This document shows, one piece after another, positions 1 through 7,760 of a stretch of 43,279 nt of DNA. The position numbers and the translations under genes were made by a program. Source of the stretch: an uncultured Bacteroides sp. (lineage in GTDB: Bacteria > Bacteroidota > Bacteroidia > Bacteroidales > Bacteroidaceae); assembly GCA_947071285.1 (NCBI GenBank), contig CAMTFK010000011.1:1-43279 (forward strand). The letters are read 5' to 3'. Numbering within the stretch: the stretch's first letter is position 1; each line of letters opens with the position of its first letter. The notes under the pieces were generated by a model. It was not told where the DNA came from. It searched no databases and worked only from the letters and a program-made list of their open reading frames with translations.

Positions 1-119
1 GAAGTGTAAGCAAACGGCGCACTATGCACCAAATTATTTTTAAGCGCTACTATACAGGTAAAATTTCTTATTGATTTCAAATTTATCAGAGTGGGCCCAA
101 GTTTATGGCGAACTATTAC

Positions 120-127
120 TATCTTTG
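120..127 (+). promoter_or_regulatory. Bacteroides -7 promoter element of the toxin-antitoxin-like pair
   Basis: TATCTTTG matches the Bacteroides -7 consensus TAnnTTTG. It lies 31 bp before the ATG at 159, which supports that start over an upstream in-frame ATG at 105. I see no clear -33 TTTG at 19-21 bp spacing. Confidence 0.55.
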
Positions 128-158
128 CAATGTTTTAATTAAGAAAGGAGATAGTGAT

Positions 159-317
159 ATGGCAAGACCTATTAGAGAAACACCTATTTTATTCGGAGAA
201 GATGCCCGTAGATTTGAAGAACAAATGAAGCATCCGCGAAAAATCTCAAAAGAAGAGCGGGAACGTAGAAAAAAAAATTATGAACTCGTCATGAAAGCAG
301 CTACAAACTTTAAATAA
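159..317 (+). CDS. Small basic protein, possible antitoxin partner of the adjacent GNAT protein
   Basis: This 52-residue charged protein (MARPIRETPILFGEDARRF...) has a basic middle segment (KISKEERERRKKN). The start at 159 is chosen because a strong ribosome site AAAGGAG lies 8 bp upstream and the -7 element at 120-127 would lie inside a gene starting at 105. It ends 7 bp before the acetyltransferase gene, so the two are almost certainly co-transcribed. A small protein before a GNAT enzyme resembles the arrangement of TacA/TacT-type toxin-antitoxin pairs. I do not see a ribbon-helix-helix domain as in TacA, so the antitoxin role is inferred from context only. It could instead be an unrelated small protein. 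Confidence 0.7.
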   Translation: MARPIRETPILFGEDARRFEEQMKHPRKISKEERERRKKNYELVMKAATNFK

Positions 318-324
318 CTGTTTG

Positions 325-864
325 ATGAGTAAACCTATAGATTTTTCAGAATTCCATATAGACCGGATGGAAGAAAATGAAGTAATAGAATCGTTCAATT
401 GTGGCGACGCCGATTTGAACGATTTTATTTTGCGCGAAGCTCCCCTTTACCAAAATGCATTATTAGCTGTAAGTTATGTAGCGAAGGTCGGTGACGAAGC
501 GATAGCTTATTTCAGCTTAGCTAATGACCGAGTTTCGCTTGGAGATTTTGAAAACAAAACAGAATTTAATCGTTTTCGCAAGCACCGCTTCACAAACGAA
601 AAACGTCTTAAAAGTTATCCCGCTGTGAAAGTAGGTCGTTTTGCTGTTAGTTGTGATTATCGAGGTTCAGGTATCGGAACTATTTTAATGGACTTTATCA
701 AAGACTATTTCATAACTAATAATAGAACAGGTTGCCGTTTTATCACCGTAGATGCCTACCTGAATGCAATTCCTTTTTATGAAAAAAATAATTTTTCTCC
801 TTTACTGCCCAATGATGATAATGAGCACACACGGCTACTTTTCTATGATTTGAAAGATGAATAA
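325..864 (+). CDS. GNAT-family N-acetyltransferase, TacT-like
   Basis: This 179-residue protein is a GCN5-related acetyltransferase that uses acetyl-CoA. The acetyl-CoA pyrophosphate-binding loop is visible as RGSGIG (residues 113-118) after the strand VGRFAVS, and a late Tyr (FYEKNNF, near residue 152) is a candidate general acid. The N-terminal motif FNCGDADLNDFI (residues 24-35) resembles the F-x-C-G-x-x-x-L-D-x-F segment of TacT-type toxins, which acetylate charged tRNA. The ATG at 325 is preferred over TTG at 322. It sits 7 bp after a small basic protein gene. The fold is well supported. The toxin role is an inference; a non-toxic protein acetyltransferase is the alternative. Confidence 0.85.
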   Translation: MSKPIDFSEFHIDRMEENEVIESFNCGDADLNDFILREAPLYQNALLAVSYVAKVGDEAIAYFSLANDRVSLGDFENKTEFNRFRKHRFTNEKRLKSYPAVKVGRFAVSCDYRGSGIGTILMDFIKDYFITNNRTGCRFITVDAYLNAIPFYEKNNFSPLLPNDDNEHTRLLFYDLKDE

Positions 865-891
865 TATCGATAGACTCTTTTCTTTCCAAAA

Positions 892-909
892 TCCCCCGTC
901 TCCGGGGGA
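892..909 (-). terminator. Stem-loop between convergent genes
   Basis: TCCCCCG (892-898) pairs with CGGGGGA (903-909) around a 4-base loop. On the minus strand the stem is followed by TTTTGG, so it can terminate the 927-1327 gene. It may also act for the GNAT gene on the other strand. Confidence 0.6.
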
Positions 910-926
910 ATAAAAACACGCACGCA

Positions 927-1327
927 TCAGCCTGCCTTATGCACAAACAGTAAATCTTCAACCAACAGATCGAAAGCTTGTTCACTGATGGCACCTTCAT
1001 GAAAGTAGAAGTAATGGGTGAGCAAACGGCGCACCTGGCGGATGCGGCACTCAGCGGTATAACCTTTCCACTCACCTACTCTCTTGCTGTCCAACGCCTG
1101 ACGGATAACAGCTACATACGGAGTAATCAGACTGCGCACATCATCGCCGGGACGGACCTGTATCTTCTCATTCGGCAAAATAATAGTCACTTCCGGATGG
1201 TCGGCACGAACTATACGCATGGCCTCTGTCCAGCGAAAACCATCTGAAATTACATCACGAGTAGTCTTTTTTTTGATGCATCTGTAGCATCAGGTGCCTG
1301 CTGCGCACCTCTTCTGAATCTTTTCAT
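927..1327 (-). pseudogene. Small gene of unknown function with a frame change at an A8 run
   Basis: I do not recognise this family. Reading the minus strand from the ATG at 1327 gives MKRFRRGAQQAPDATDASKK, then a run of eight A (T8 at 1267-1274 on the plus strand), then a stop four codons later. A -1 shift at that run (or one more A) joins it to a long open frame. That frame continues KTTRDVISDGFRWTEA and then the 97 residues starting MRIVRADHPEVTIILP at 1220. The joined product is about 133 residues. The upstream codons look like real coding sequence and the join is exactly at the homopolymer. The gene could be a pseudogene, a programmed-frameshift or slippage gene, or a sequencing error. 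It lies 79 bp after the last gene of fimbrial locus 1, on the same strand. Confidence 0.6.
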
Positions 1328-1363
1328 TACTTGAATAAAAATTTTAATTATTAATTGATTAAT

Positions 1364-1380
1364 GAAGGCTATAAACCTTC
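1364..1380. other. Short stem-loop after fimbrial locus 1
   Basis: GAAGG (1364-1368) pairs with CCTTC (1376-1380). A T-rich stretch TTTTGTCTT follows on the plus strand. On the minus strand, the direction of the fimbrial genes, the following bases are only mixed A/T, so termination there is uncertain. Confidence 0.35.
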
Positions 1381-1406
1381 TTTTGTCTTATTGATTTATA
1401 CAGGTG

Positions 1407-3323
1407 TTAATAAGGATTAGCCAGATAATCCTCCACCATCTTATCTATATTCTCGATAAAGAAACAGTTAGAGGATATTTCATCAATAATCATAGCGCGA
1501 GTACCTTTCATGGAAAGATTTTCTCCGTCAATCTGTGCAACTGTGATGCTTGGATCCCAATGTTTCATCATCGCCAAAAATCCGCCATCCGGATTGATAA
1601 TGCGCCACTTGCCCGTAGAAGGATCCCTGTAAGAGATGTTTACCCCTTTTTTATCTCTACCTGTCAATGCGTAGTTTCCATATATAGCAATCGGCAGGCC
1701 TTGAGCTGCCCTCGCTTTTGTACCTTCCCATTCTTCTTCCAGATGTGTTTCCACATTATAAATACGCACTTCAGACTCAACGCCTCCATCTTGTGCAATC
1801 ACTCTTTTTCCATCAGTGGCTACACGCTGGGTCTTGCCATAGGCGGTATTAAACAATTTTTTCCATTCCCCAACGTTCTCATCGTATTCATACACACCGG
1901 TGTTGGTTGCCAATACATTAGCATAAATAGAACATTTATATGCACCTATACCGGATGGGCTGTCTTGCGCATCCCCTAAGTTACCATCCTCGTCAATAGG
2001 ATATATATAAGAGCGATTGGATTGTGTTCCATTACTGACATGATTTCCACTCACTAAAAAATCATTACTGATACAGACATTATATCCACATCCTTTCATT
2101 CTTCCATTCGCACAATACCATTTTCCGGTCCTCTTGCTCTTTTTAATAAAATAAGTGGCGGAATTGTCACTGGTACCACCCATGCCCAATGCAACATAAT
2201 CTCCCGAAATTCCAATACTTCCGGTCTTTTTCAGAATGCTGCTGTACTTCTGTGTCGGAAACTCTATCGTCCCTTCTTCATCTTCATACACCAGTTCACC
2301 TTCTCCCCATGAGTTATCCGGTTGCTTGTCATATACACGATATTGATATTCTCCGTTAGTGTTCTTAAAAACGCAAATCAAGCGGTTACCGGAGAAAGCG
2401 CTGCCTTCCGCATTGGGAATCGTTGTCACTTTCGGTTTTAAAGTAGCATCCTTGTCTGCTTTCAAAGTAACCGACAAGGTTGTTTTCTTCCCTGCCGTCA
2501 ATGCGAGGTCGCCGCTTGTGTGGCAAACGTATTCCTTGCCGTTAGCCAAAGTGATAGTGATATTCTGTCCACTGCCCAACGTCTGGGGCGGCAACAGACA
2601 TTCAAAATCCAGATGAAACACCTCTTGGTCCGACCAGAATTGCTTCATACGAATGCTCTGCGTGCCTGCTTTGTCATTCGGCACGTTCAACTGATATTCA
2701 CTCGATGCATTCGTAGCTATTGTCCCGTCCGCATAGATCCGGTTGACTTGCGCCGTCGCATCCATTACATCCGTCTGCCTCACTGCGGGGTCCACAATAT
2801 CCACAGAGAGGAAAAGCCGCGCCGTGAGATGGTGGAAGGTGAAATTGAGTGTATTGGTGGCGGGAGATGCCGACTGATGCGCCGCCATGCAAATGGCAGA
2901 CAGCACCTTGGCTTCCGTGGTCTGGTTTTGCGGAATGAAAACGCTCGTCCCTACTGCGGGCAGGGTGCTGCTCATGGCCATGGTTCCGTACCAGGCATAT
3001 ACATCCACCGCCGTTGAGGACTTGCTTAGCAAGTCCGACCATAGTTTCCGGTCAGTGTCGGTGGTGTTCGGGACAAATACACCATTTGTTCCCGAATAGC
3101 GATATTTGTAAAAATCGCTTCCGCTACATCCGATAGAAATCAGATCATTTTCCGTGAAAGAGGTCCGGTTGTTCCTGTCCGCTACACGGGACATTGCTCC
3201 GGTATCTTCTATAGAGGCGGTCACCCGAAAACTCCCGTTACTTTGTTCGTCGCGCTCCATTTCGTCCGTGCAGGAGGCCGAAAGGAGCAGCAGCCCTGCT
3301 ATCAATATTCGATATTTCTTCAT
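1407..3323 (-). CDS. Fimbrillin-family lipoprotein with C-terminal FG-GAP-like repeats, tip adhesin candidate
   Basis: This 638-residue protein begins with a lipoprotein signal (lipobox LSAS-Cys18) and should be exported and lipidated. Residues ~20-295 look like a fimbrillin (Mfa-like) domain, with the typical block NFTFHHLTARLFLSVDI and an early SR site that may be cut by an Arg-specific protease. The C-terminal half (~300-638) has several repeats of the type SGDYVALGM...YFIKKSKRTGKWY and YGNYALTGR...YRDPSTGKWRI. These resemble FG-GAP/beta-propeller repeats, so this half may be a surface-binding propeller. It is the last pilin-like gene of locus 1, as expected for a tip or accessory pilin. 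The DNA of the C-terminal half (1407-~2340) looks more A/T-rich than the N-terminal half, suggesting a swapped-in module. Confidence 0.8.
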   Translation of the reverse strand: MKKYRILIAGLLLLSASCTDEMERDEQSNGSFRVTASIEDTGAMSRVADRNNRTSFTENDLISIGCSGSDFYKYRYSGTNGVFVPNTTDTDRKLWSDLLSKSSTAVDVYAWYGTMAMSSTLPAVGTSVFIPQNQTTEAKVLSAICMAAHQSASPATNTLNFTFHHLTARLFLSVDIVDPAVRQTDVMDATAQVNRIYADGTIATNASSEYQLNVPNDKAGTQSIRMKQFWSDQEVFHLDFECLLPPQTLGSGQNITITLANGKEYVCHTSGDLALTAGKKTTLSVTLKADKDATLKPKVTTIPNAEGSAFSGNRLICVFKNTNGEYQYRVYDKQPDNSWGEGELVYEDEEGTIEFPTQKYSSILKKTGSIGISGDYVALGMGGTSDNSATYFIKKSKRTGKWYCANGRMKGCGYNVCISNDFLVSGNHVSNGTQSNRSYIYPIDEDGNLGDAQDSPSGIGAYKCSIYANVLATNTGVYEYDENVGEWKKLFNTAYGKTQRVATDGKRVIAQDGGVESEVRIYNVETHLEEEWEGTKARAAQGLPIAIYGNYALTGRDKKGVNISYRDPSTGKWRIINPDGGFLAMMKHWDPSITVAQIDGENLSMKGTRAMIIDEISSNCFFIENIDKMVEDYLANPY

Positions 3324-3357
3324 ACTCCAGTTCTTAATTATATATCTTAAATCGTAC

Positions 3358-5331
3358 TTATCTGTATAAATCCAGTGCCACCTGTTTCACGCTTCCTCCC
3401 GTATTTTTCACTTCTTTCCATAGTGCCCATCCCGTATGCTTGCCTGCCTCCGCATTGAGCAAGGCGCACAGCCCGGTGAAGTCCGCAAACGAAGTGATCC
3501 CTGCCGAAGTGTCATTCGGCGTACAGCCTGAGGCGGTGTTTCCCGACTTATAATGGCAGGCATTGAAACCGACACCCGACTTACTGCCTACCAACCACCC
3601 GGCATCGGGCGTGTTTCCGGCCTGCTTGCTCAGTTCGGAAAGCTGTACATAGCAGTTCTCCACCCTCTTGCCGGATGCCACACCGCCCGCCAGTCCGCCA
3701 ATGCCGCTTCCGGCCGATGCCTGGCTAAAACTGACTTTAGAGGTGGAACCTTCAAAGACAGCGGAGTTCAGTATATTCCCGCCGCAATAGCCTGCCAGTC
3801 CGCCCAGATACATGGCTCCCGCAGCCGAAGTATTGGAGTTGACCACCGTTGTCTTGTTAAGTTCCACCGAACAGTTCAGAATATCCCCGTCCGCCCTGCC
3901 CGCCAGCACGCCCGCGTATGTGGCGCCCGATGACTCGATGCTGTAGCCCGTGGAAGAACTGATGCCGGAAAGGGTCTTCACCCGCAGGTTGCTGATACCG
4001 GAACGTGTATAGCCCACAATGCCCGAATATTTGCCTTCGATAAGTTGTGAACTGTTCTGCAAGTCGATACTGATTTCCCATCCCTGCCCGTCAATGGGCA
4101 GTGTCAGTGGGTGAGCGTCCGTGCCCACGGGGGCATAAAGCTCGCCCGCCTTAGTTCCTGTCAGCACAAACGAGGCGGTCAGCTTGATGGTGAAGGTCCG
4201 GTTCGCACCGTCCGTCTCATACCAGCCGTATTTCTCATACAGTGAATAGTCGGGAGTTACCCCGTCGGACAGGGTAGGAAGCCCGTTAGCATTCCAGAGC
4301 TTGGTGAACGCCATCCATTCTTCAATGGAGTTGATGCCTTTTTCTTGTCCCGACATATCGCCTCCCGACTCGGAAGACCAGTCCTGACCTACGGTGGCAG
4401 TCACCTTCCCGTCTTTCTTCACATGGAGCGTATAGCCCAGGCTCACCCCCGGCTCCCATGCAGCGGCGGTGGAGGGGAATGCTATATCGGTTCTGGTAAA
4501 CTGCATACTCGGGGTTCCAGCCTGTGTATAGGCAATGGAGAGGGTGGCAGAGGCTTTTTGAGGTAACAGGTAGAAGGTTGCTACTTTCTGCGCGTCAGCG
4601 GTATTGGCTGCTACCGTTCCATTGGCAAGGGTGGCGGTGACGGTTTCCGTACCCGTATAGCCTCCCCAAGTGAAACCGCTGTTTGTAAACGTCAGCGTCG
4701 CTGTGGTGGGAACTTTGTTTACCGACAAGGCGGTTACGGTAATACCCACCTCGCTCTTGATACCGATATTTACTTTGCTCAAAGCGTGTTTCAGGCTGAA
4801 TGTCACCTTTTCGCTGCCGGTGGTGGGCGCTGTCCGGTTCATCAGCGGGGTGGCGGCAAGCAGGTCTGTCTGGTCGGCTTCCGCCGCAGGCACGGTGTAG
4901 GTCAGTTTTGGGAAACCTGCCGCAGTCCTGCCTTGAAAGGAGGGGTTGCTTCCGCCTGTCGCAACTTCGTCCACATAGGGGGCGTAGGCAAAGAAGGTGA
5001 GTCGATCTGTCGTGTTGCCCGGCCAGTACTTCACGGGGGCGTATGTCCAGCTTCCATCGGCCTGCCGTTCCACCTTCTGGTTATACATGAAGTTGGGGGT
5101 GGAACTGCCTTGGCTGAACGTGCCGTTGGTGAAATAAGCGAACACGCCCATATCTGTAAGGTCGGCGGCCGAGCCGTACTCTTTCGTTGCCCTTGTCCCG
5201 GGCACGTCACTCGAAAAACCTATCGGAATGTTCCCCTGCGGTGTATGCGATGTATCATCCTCCGCTTGGCAGCCGCAGAGTGCCGCCAGCAAGCCGAGTG
5301 CCACGGCTGTCAGGTAGTTTGTTTTCATCAT
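3358..5331 (-). CDS. Fimbrillin-family lipoprotein with GLUG-like repeats, accessory or tip pilin
   Basis: With the start at 5331 (MMKTNYLTAVALG...) the protein has 657 residues and a lipoprotein signal ending LCG-Cys21. A longer frame to 5421 exists, but its extra residues hide the signal peptide. The fimbrillin part shows the family blocks FMYNQKV, KYWPG, FFAYAPY and VTFSLKHALSKVNIGI, and a Thr-Arg site (GTRA) after the lipid Cys, the position of Arg-protease maturation in type V pili. The C-terminal third has Gly-rich repeats YLGGLAGYCGGNI and GIGGLAGGVASGKRVENCYV, matching the GLUG motif of Bacteroidota and Gram-positive adhesins. It lies between the major fimbrillin gene and the FG-GAP-like gene, so it is probably an adhesive minor pilin. 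Confidence 0.8.
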   Translation of the reverse strand: MMKTNYLTAVALGLLAALCGCQAEDDTSHTPQGNIPIGFSSDVPGTRATKEYGSAADLTDMGVFAYFTNGTFSQGSSTPNFMYNQKVERQADGSWTYAPVKYWPGNTTDRLTFFAYAPYVDEVATGGSNPSFQGRTAAGFPKLTYTVPAAEADQTDLLAATPLMNRTAPTTGSEKVTFSLKHALSKVNIGIKSEVGITVTALSVNKVPTTATLTFTNSGFTWGGYTGTETVTATLANGTVAANTADAQKVATFYLLPQKASATLSIAYTQAGTPSMQFTRTDIAFPSTAAAWEPGVSLGYTLHVKKDGKVTATVGQDWSSESGGDMSGQEKGINSIEEWMAFTKLWNANGLPTLSDGVTPDYSLYEKYGWYETDGANRTFTIKLTASFVLTGTKAGELYAPVGTDAHPLTLPIDGQGWEISIDLQNSSQLIEGKYSGIVGYTRSGISNLRVKTLSGISSSTGYSIESSGATYAGVLAGRADGDILNCSVELNKTTVVNSNTSAAGAMYLGGLAGYCGGNILNSAVFEGSTSKVSFSQASAGSGIGGLAGGVASGKRVENCYVQLSELSKQAGNTPDAGWLVGSKSGVGFNACHYKSGNTASGCTPNDTSAGITSFADFTGLCALLNAEAGKHTGWALWKEVKNTGGSVKQVALDLYR

Positions 5332-5451
5332 CCTTGGATATTCTGTTTGTTCTACTCTTTTTTTATCGTGTGGCCGGAAAGGGACATTCAACCCCGTCCG
5401 GCCTGTATGCTTTCCCTGCAAAAGCGGTTACGCTCGCGGGAGAAACGTCGG

Positions 5452-6609
5452 TTAGATGTCTCCTGTGTTGCCGGGTGTACCGTCCGCCCAGTCCGTAATG
5501 GTATCGTCCACAGTCACCTTTACCGGGTTAAGGGCAAGATTGAAAGTATAGGTATAAGCCGTACCCAGTTTCAATGCGCCCGAAGGAAGGTCCACCAAAG
5601 CCTCCGTCTCGCTGACCAGATATTTGTTGGAATCGTTCACATCGGGAGTTATCGCGTCATACGTCAGGCGGACTTTAATTTCACCGTTAGACGTTGTTCC
5701 GGTTTCCTGACCCGGAGTTTCACTGTCATTCACCGGTATCAGAAACAGGAATTCACCGTCTTTGAACAGGGTTTTGGCATCGGTAGTGACCTCAATCGCC
5801 TCTTTGGTATAATCGCCTACTCCCGAAATGGTGGCAACATTCATAATATTCGCCACGTTGAAGTCACCGGTGGGAATGGTTGCGCCGTCATAGTTCCAGT
5901 GCTGGTTTTTATATTTCGCTTTCGTATAGAATTTGGAAGGACCGTTGCTGGTAGTTCCCAGTATCTCCAGTTTCCTTACAAATACCTTGGTGTTGCCCGA
6001 CAATGTGTTTTTCAATTTCACCTTGAACAATACCTTGGAAAGGATGTGCCCGAATTTAAAATTCACCGTACCGCTGTTATCCGAATATTTCTGGTCGCGT
6101 TGGTCGGAAACTACCAAATCCACCATTTCAGTCAGTTTTGCAGCTTCTTTAAGGGTAAAGTCAATGAAAGGGATGCCCTTGTCTGTCTTTCCCGAGAGTA
6201 CGATGCCCTTGTTTGCTCCGGTTGTGGGAGCAGCTTCGTAGGGACCGTATGCAAAGAAAGTGATCATGTGGTCGGGGTTGCTGGGCCAGTACTTGATATT
6301 GTCATAAGCCCAACTGGTACCGTCTACATCATAATGCACCTTTTCGTTGTACATGAAGTTGGGTTGTGTGGTAGCCTTTGCAGCTTCCCAATTGCTTGCC
6401 CCGGTATAGAAGGCAAGGATGCCGAAATTGCCTTTGGTGTTGTCTTTCAAGGTGGCGGTGGTGGTTTCCGCTCCTCTGGTCGGCACACCTGTGTACACGT
6501 CGAAGCCTACTGCCGGATGCGTGTCCGGATTCACGTCTATCACTTCATTCTGCGAGCAGCCCGCCATTGCAAGAGCAGCCATCGCCATCATTAAATTTTT
6601 CGTCCTCAT
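5452..6609 (-). CDS. Fimbrillin-family lipoprotein, likely major pilin of locus 1
   Basis: This 385-residue protein starts MRTKNLMMAMAALAMAG-Cys18, a clear lipoprotein signal. Type V pilins are exported as lipoproteins and cut on the surface by an Arg-specific protease before donor-strand polymerisation. The candidate cut site here is Arg45 in GVPTRGAE. The fimbrillin blocks are FGILAFY, FMYNEKVHYDVDG, KYWPSN, FFAYGPY and VNFKFGHILSKVLFKVKL. The C-terminal strand LGTAYTYTFNLALNPVKVTV is typical of the family. It aligns closely at its N-terminus with the 34735-36195 protein of locus 2. The short single-domain form directly after the DUF5119 gene suggests the shaft subunit. Confidence 0.85.
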   Translation of the reverse strand: MRTKNLMMAMAALAMAGCSQNEVIDVNPDTHPAVGFDVYTGVPTRGAETTTATLKDNTKGNFGILAFYTGASNWEAAKATTQPNFMYNEKVHYDVDGTSWAYDNIKYWPSNPDHMITFFAYGPYEAAPTTGANKGIVLSGKTDKGIPFIDFTLKEAAKLTEMVDLVVSDQRDQKYSDNSGTVNFKFGHILSKVLFKVKLKNTLSGNTKVFVRKLEILGTTSNGPSKFYTKAKYKNQHWNYDGATIPTGDFNVANIMNVATISGVGDYTKEAIEVTTDAKTLFKDGEFLFLIPVNDSETPGQETGTTSNGEIKVRLTYDAITPDVNDSNKYLVSETEALVDLPSGALKLGTAYTYTFNLALNPVKVTVDDTITDWADGTPGNTGDI

Positions 6610-6650
6610 TTTCAGTCAAATTTTAAATTACAATTAAATTATAGTTTCCT

Positions 6651-7760
6651 TTATATGTCTATATCCTTGTTCTCTTCTTCGTCCCAGCCGTCCACATCAG
6701 CGTCCATACCCGAACTGCCCTCGGGCTTCACCGTGGGCACAGTTTCCCCGCACGTCACGTCTATAGTGATATTCACAATTCCTTCGCTGTCTTCCGACAC
6801 GTTCACCTTCATATCTTTCAGTTCTTCCGTAAACTCCGTTTTTCCGTCCACGAGTTGCGCTCTGAAATGTATTTCATGAAGAATGCTCTCGTCAAAGCCG
6901 AACACGCTGAACGTGGCGCTCATTGTGCCTTCAGTCTGCGAGCCGGGCAGGTAAACGGGATGGGCGAGTTCGAACTGCTGCGTCATCGTCCATTCCGAAG
7001 TCTTGCCCGAAGCAAGAAATACGGACTCCGGCACACCACCCAGCGTGCAGGTGGCGGAACTAATGTTGTTCATCCCTTTGATATGGATGGTAGCGGTTAT
7101 CTCCTTGGTCAGCTTACGGGGAGCGAAGCAGAGCTGGCAGGGAGACTGGCTCTCTGTACTTCTTATGGCGGAAGGCTCATAGTTACCCAGCATATCGGAA
7201 GTTACCTCAAACTCTTCCACGCAGTCGGCGGCAAGCTCGTCGGGACTGTCCATAGACACTTTGCCGCCATCCATCCCCTTGACTTGTGCGTTCTTGGCAT
7301 AAGCCTCCAACGTGTGGTGGGCATCCATCCCGCGGAAAGTGATGCCGCTAAAGTCGTCGAACGAACGGTTGAACAGGATGACGTTGTAGCGTCCTTCTTT
7401 CATCCGGACGGTCTTGCGGCTGCGGTCGCCCATCAGCACGGTAATCGGGGTACTCCCATCCGTCGGGTAGAATACGGCGGTGGCACCGTATTGTGCTTCC
7501 TGTTCGCTCAGCCCTGCCTTGCTCCAGTCGGCGGTAAGGGTTATCTCCGCTTCATCGGAATAAATCAGCTCGCGGCGGTCGCAACCGGAGAAGAGGATGC
7601 ACCACAGAGGGCACAGAATAACACAGAGTTTAAAAATAACACGGCGTGACAGGCACAGAAAATTCTCTGTGAAACCCTGTGTCCTTTGTGGTGAAACAAA
7701 GCATGCACAGCGCAACTCCTTGTCACCCCGTTTCCCCGTCACCTTGTCAACTGCACTCAT
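6651..7760 (-). CDS. DUF5119-type lipoprotein of the fimbrial operon
   Basis: The start at 7760 overlaps the stop of the upstream DUF3575 gene (ATGA) and follows a strong AAAGGAGG ribosome site, giving 369 residues. A longer frame to 8027 would overlap that gene and is rejected. The lipobox is LFSG-Cys60, followed by DRRELIYSDEAEITLTADW, the start of the DUF5119-like domain also seen at 33646-34671. The role is unknown; the position before the major pilin gene suggests an anchor or assembly factor. The N-terminus is odd: about 40 residues precede the hydrophobic signal, and this stretch is encoded by an imperfect inverted repeat (7600-7693). The C-terminus is acidic (WDEEENKDIDI), as in the locus 2 copy. 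Confidence 0.8.
   Translation of the reverse strand: MSAVDKVTGKRGDKELRCACFVSPQRTQGFTENFLCLSRRVIFKLCVILCPLWCILFSGCDRRELIYSDEAEITLTADWSKAGLSEQEAQYGATAVFYPTDGSTPITVLMGDRSRKTVRMKEGRYNVILFNRSFDDFSGITFRGMDAHHTLEAYAKNAQVKGMDGGKVSMDSPDELAADCVEEFEVTSDMLGNYEPSAIRSTESQSPCQLCFAPRKLTKEITATIHIKGMNNISSATCTLGGVPESVFLASGKTSEWTMTQQFELAHPVYLPGSQTEGTMSATFSVFGFDESILHEIHFRAQLVDGKTEFTEELKDMKVNVSEDSEGIVNITIDVTCGETVPTVKPEGSSGMDADVDGWDEEENKDIDI
7600..7693. repeat. Imperfect inverted repeat inside the DUF5119 signal-peptide region
   Basis: CACCACAGAGGGCACAG (7600-7616) and CTGTGTCCTTTGTGGTG (7677-7693) are inverted copies with two mismatches in 17. A smaller palindrome, CACAGAAAATTCTCTGTG, lies inside at 7654-7671. 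The first arm recurs exactly, in the other orientation, in the signal-peptide coding region of the locus 2 paralog (33673-33689). The element looks like a dispersed REP-like repeat that became coding sequence. Confidence 0.6.

Noticed and set aside
4786..6594. A 602-codon open frame on the plus strand
   Set aside because: It is antisense to two clear fimbrillin genes, has no ribosome site and gives Cys/His/Arg-rich low-quality protein. It is a shadow of codon bias on the other strand.
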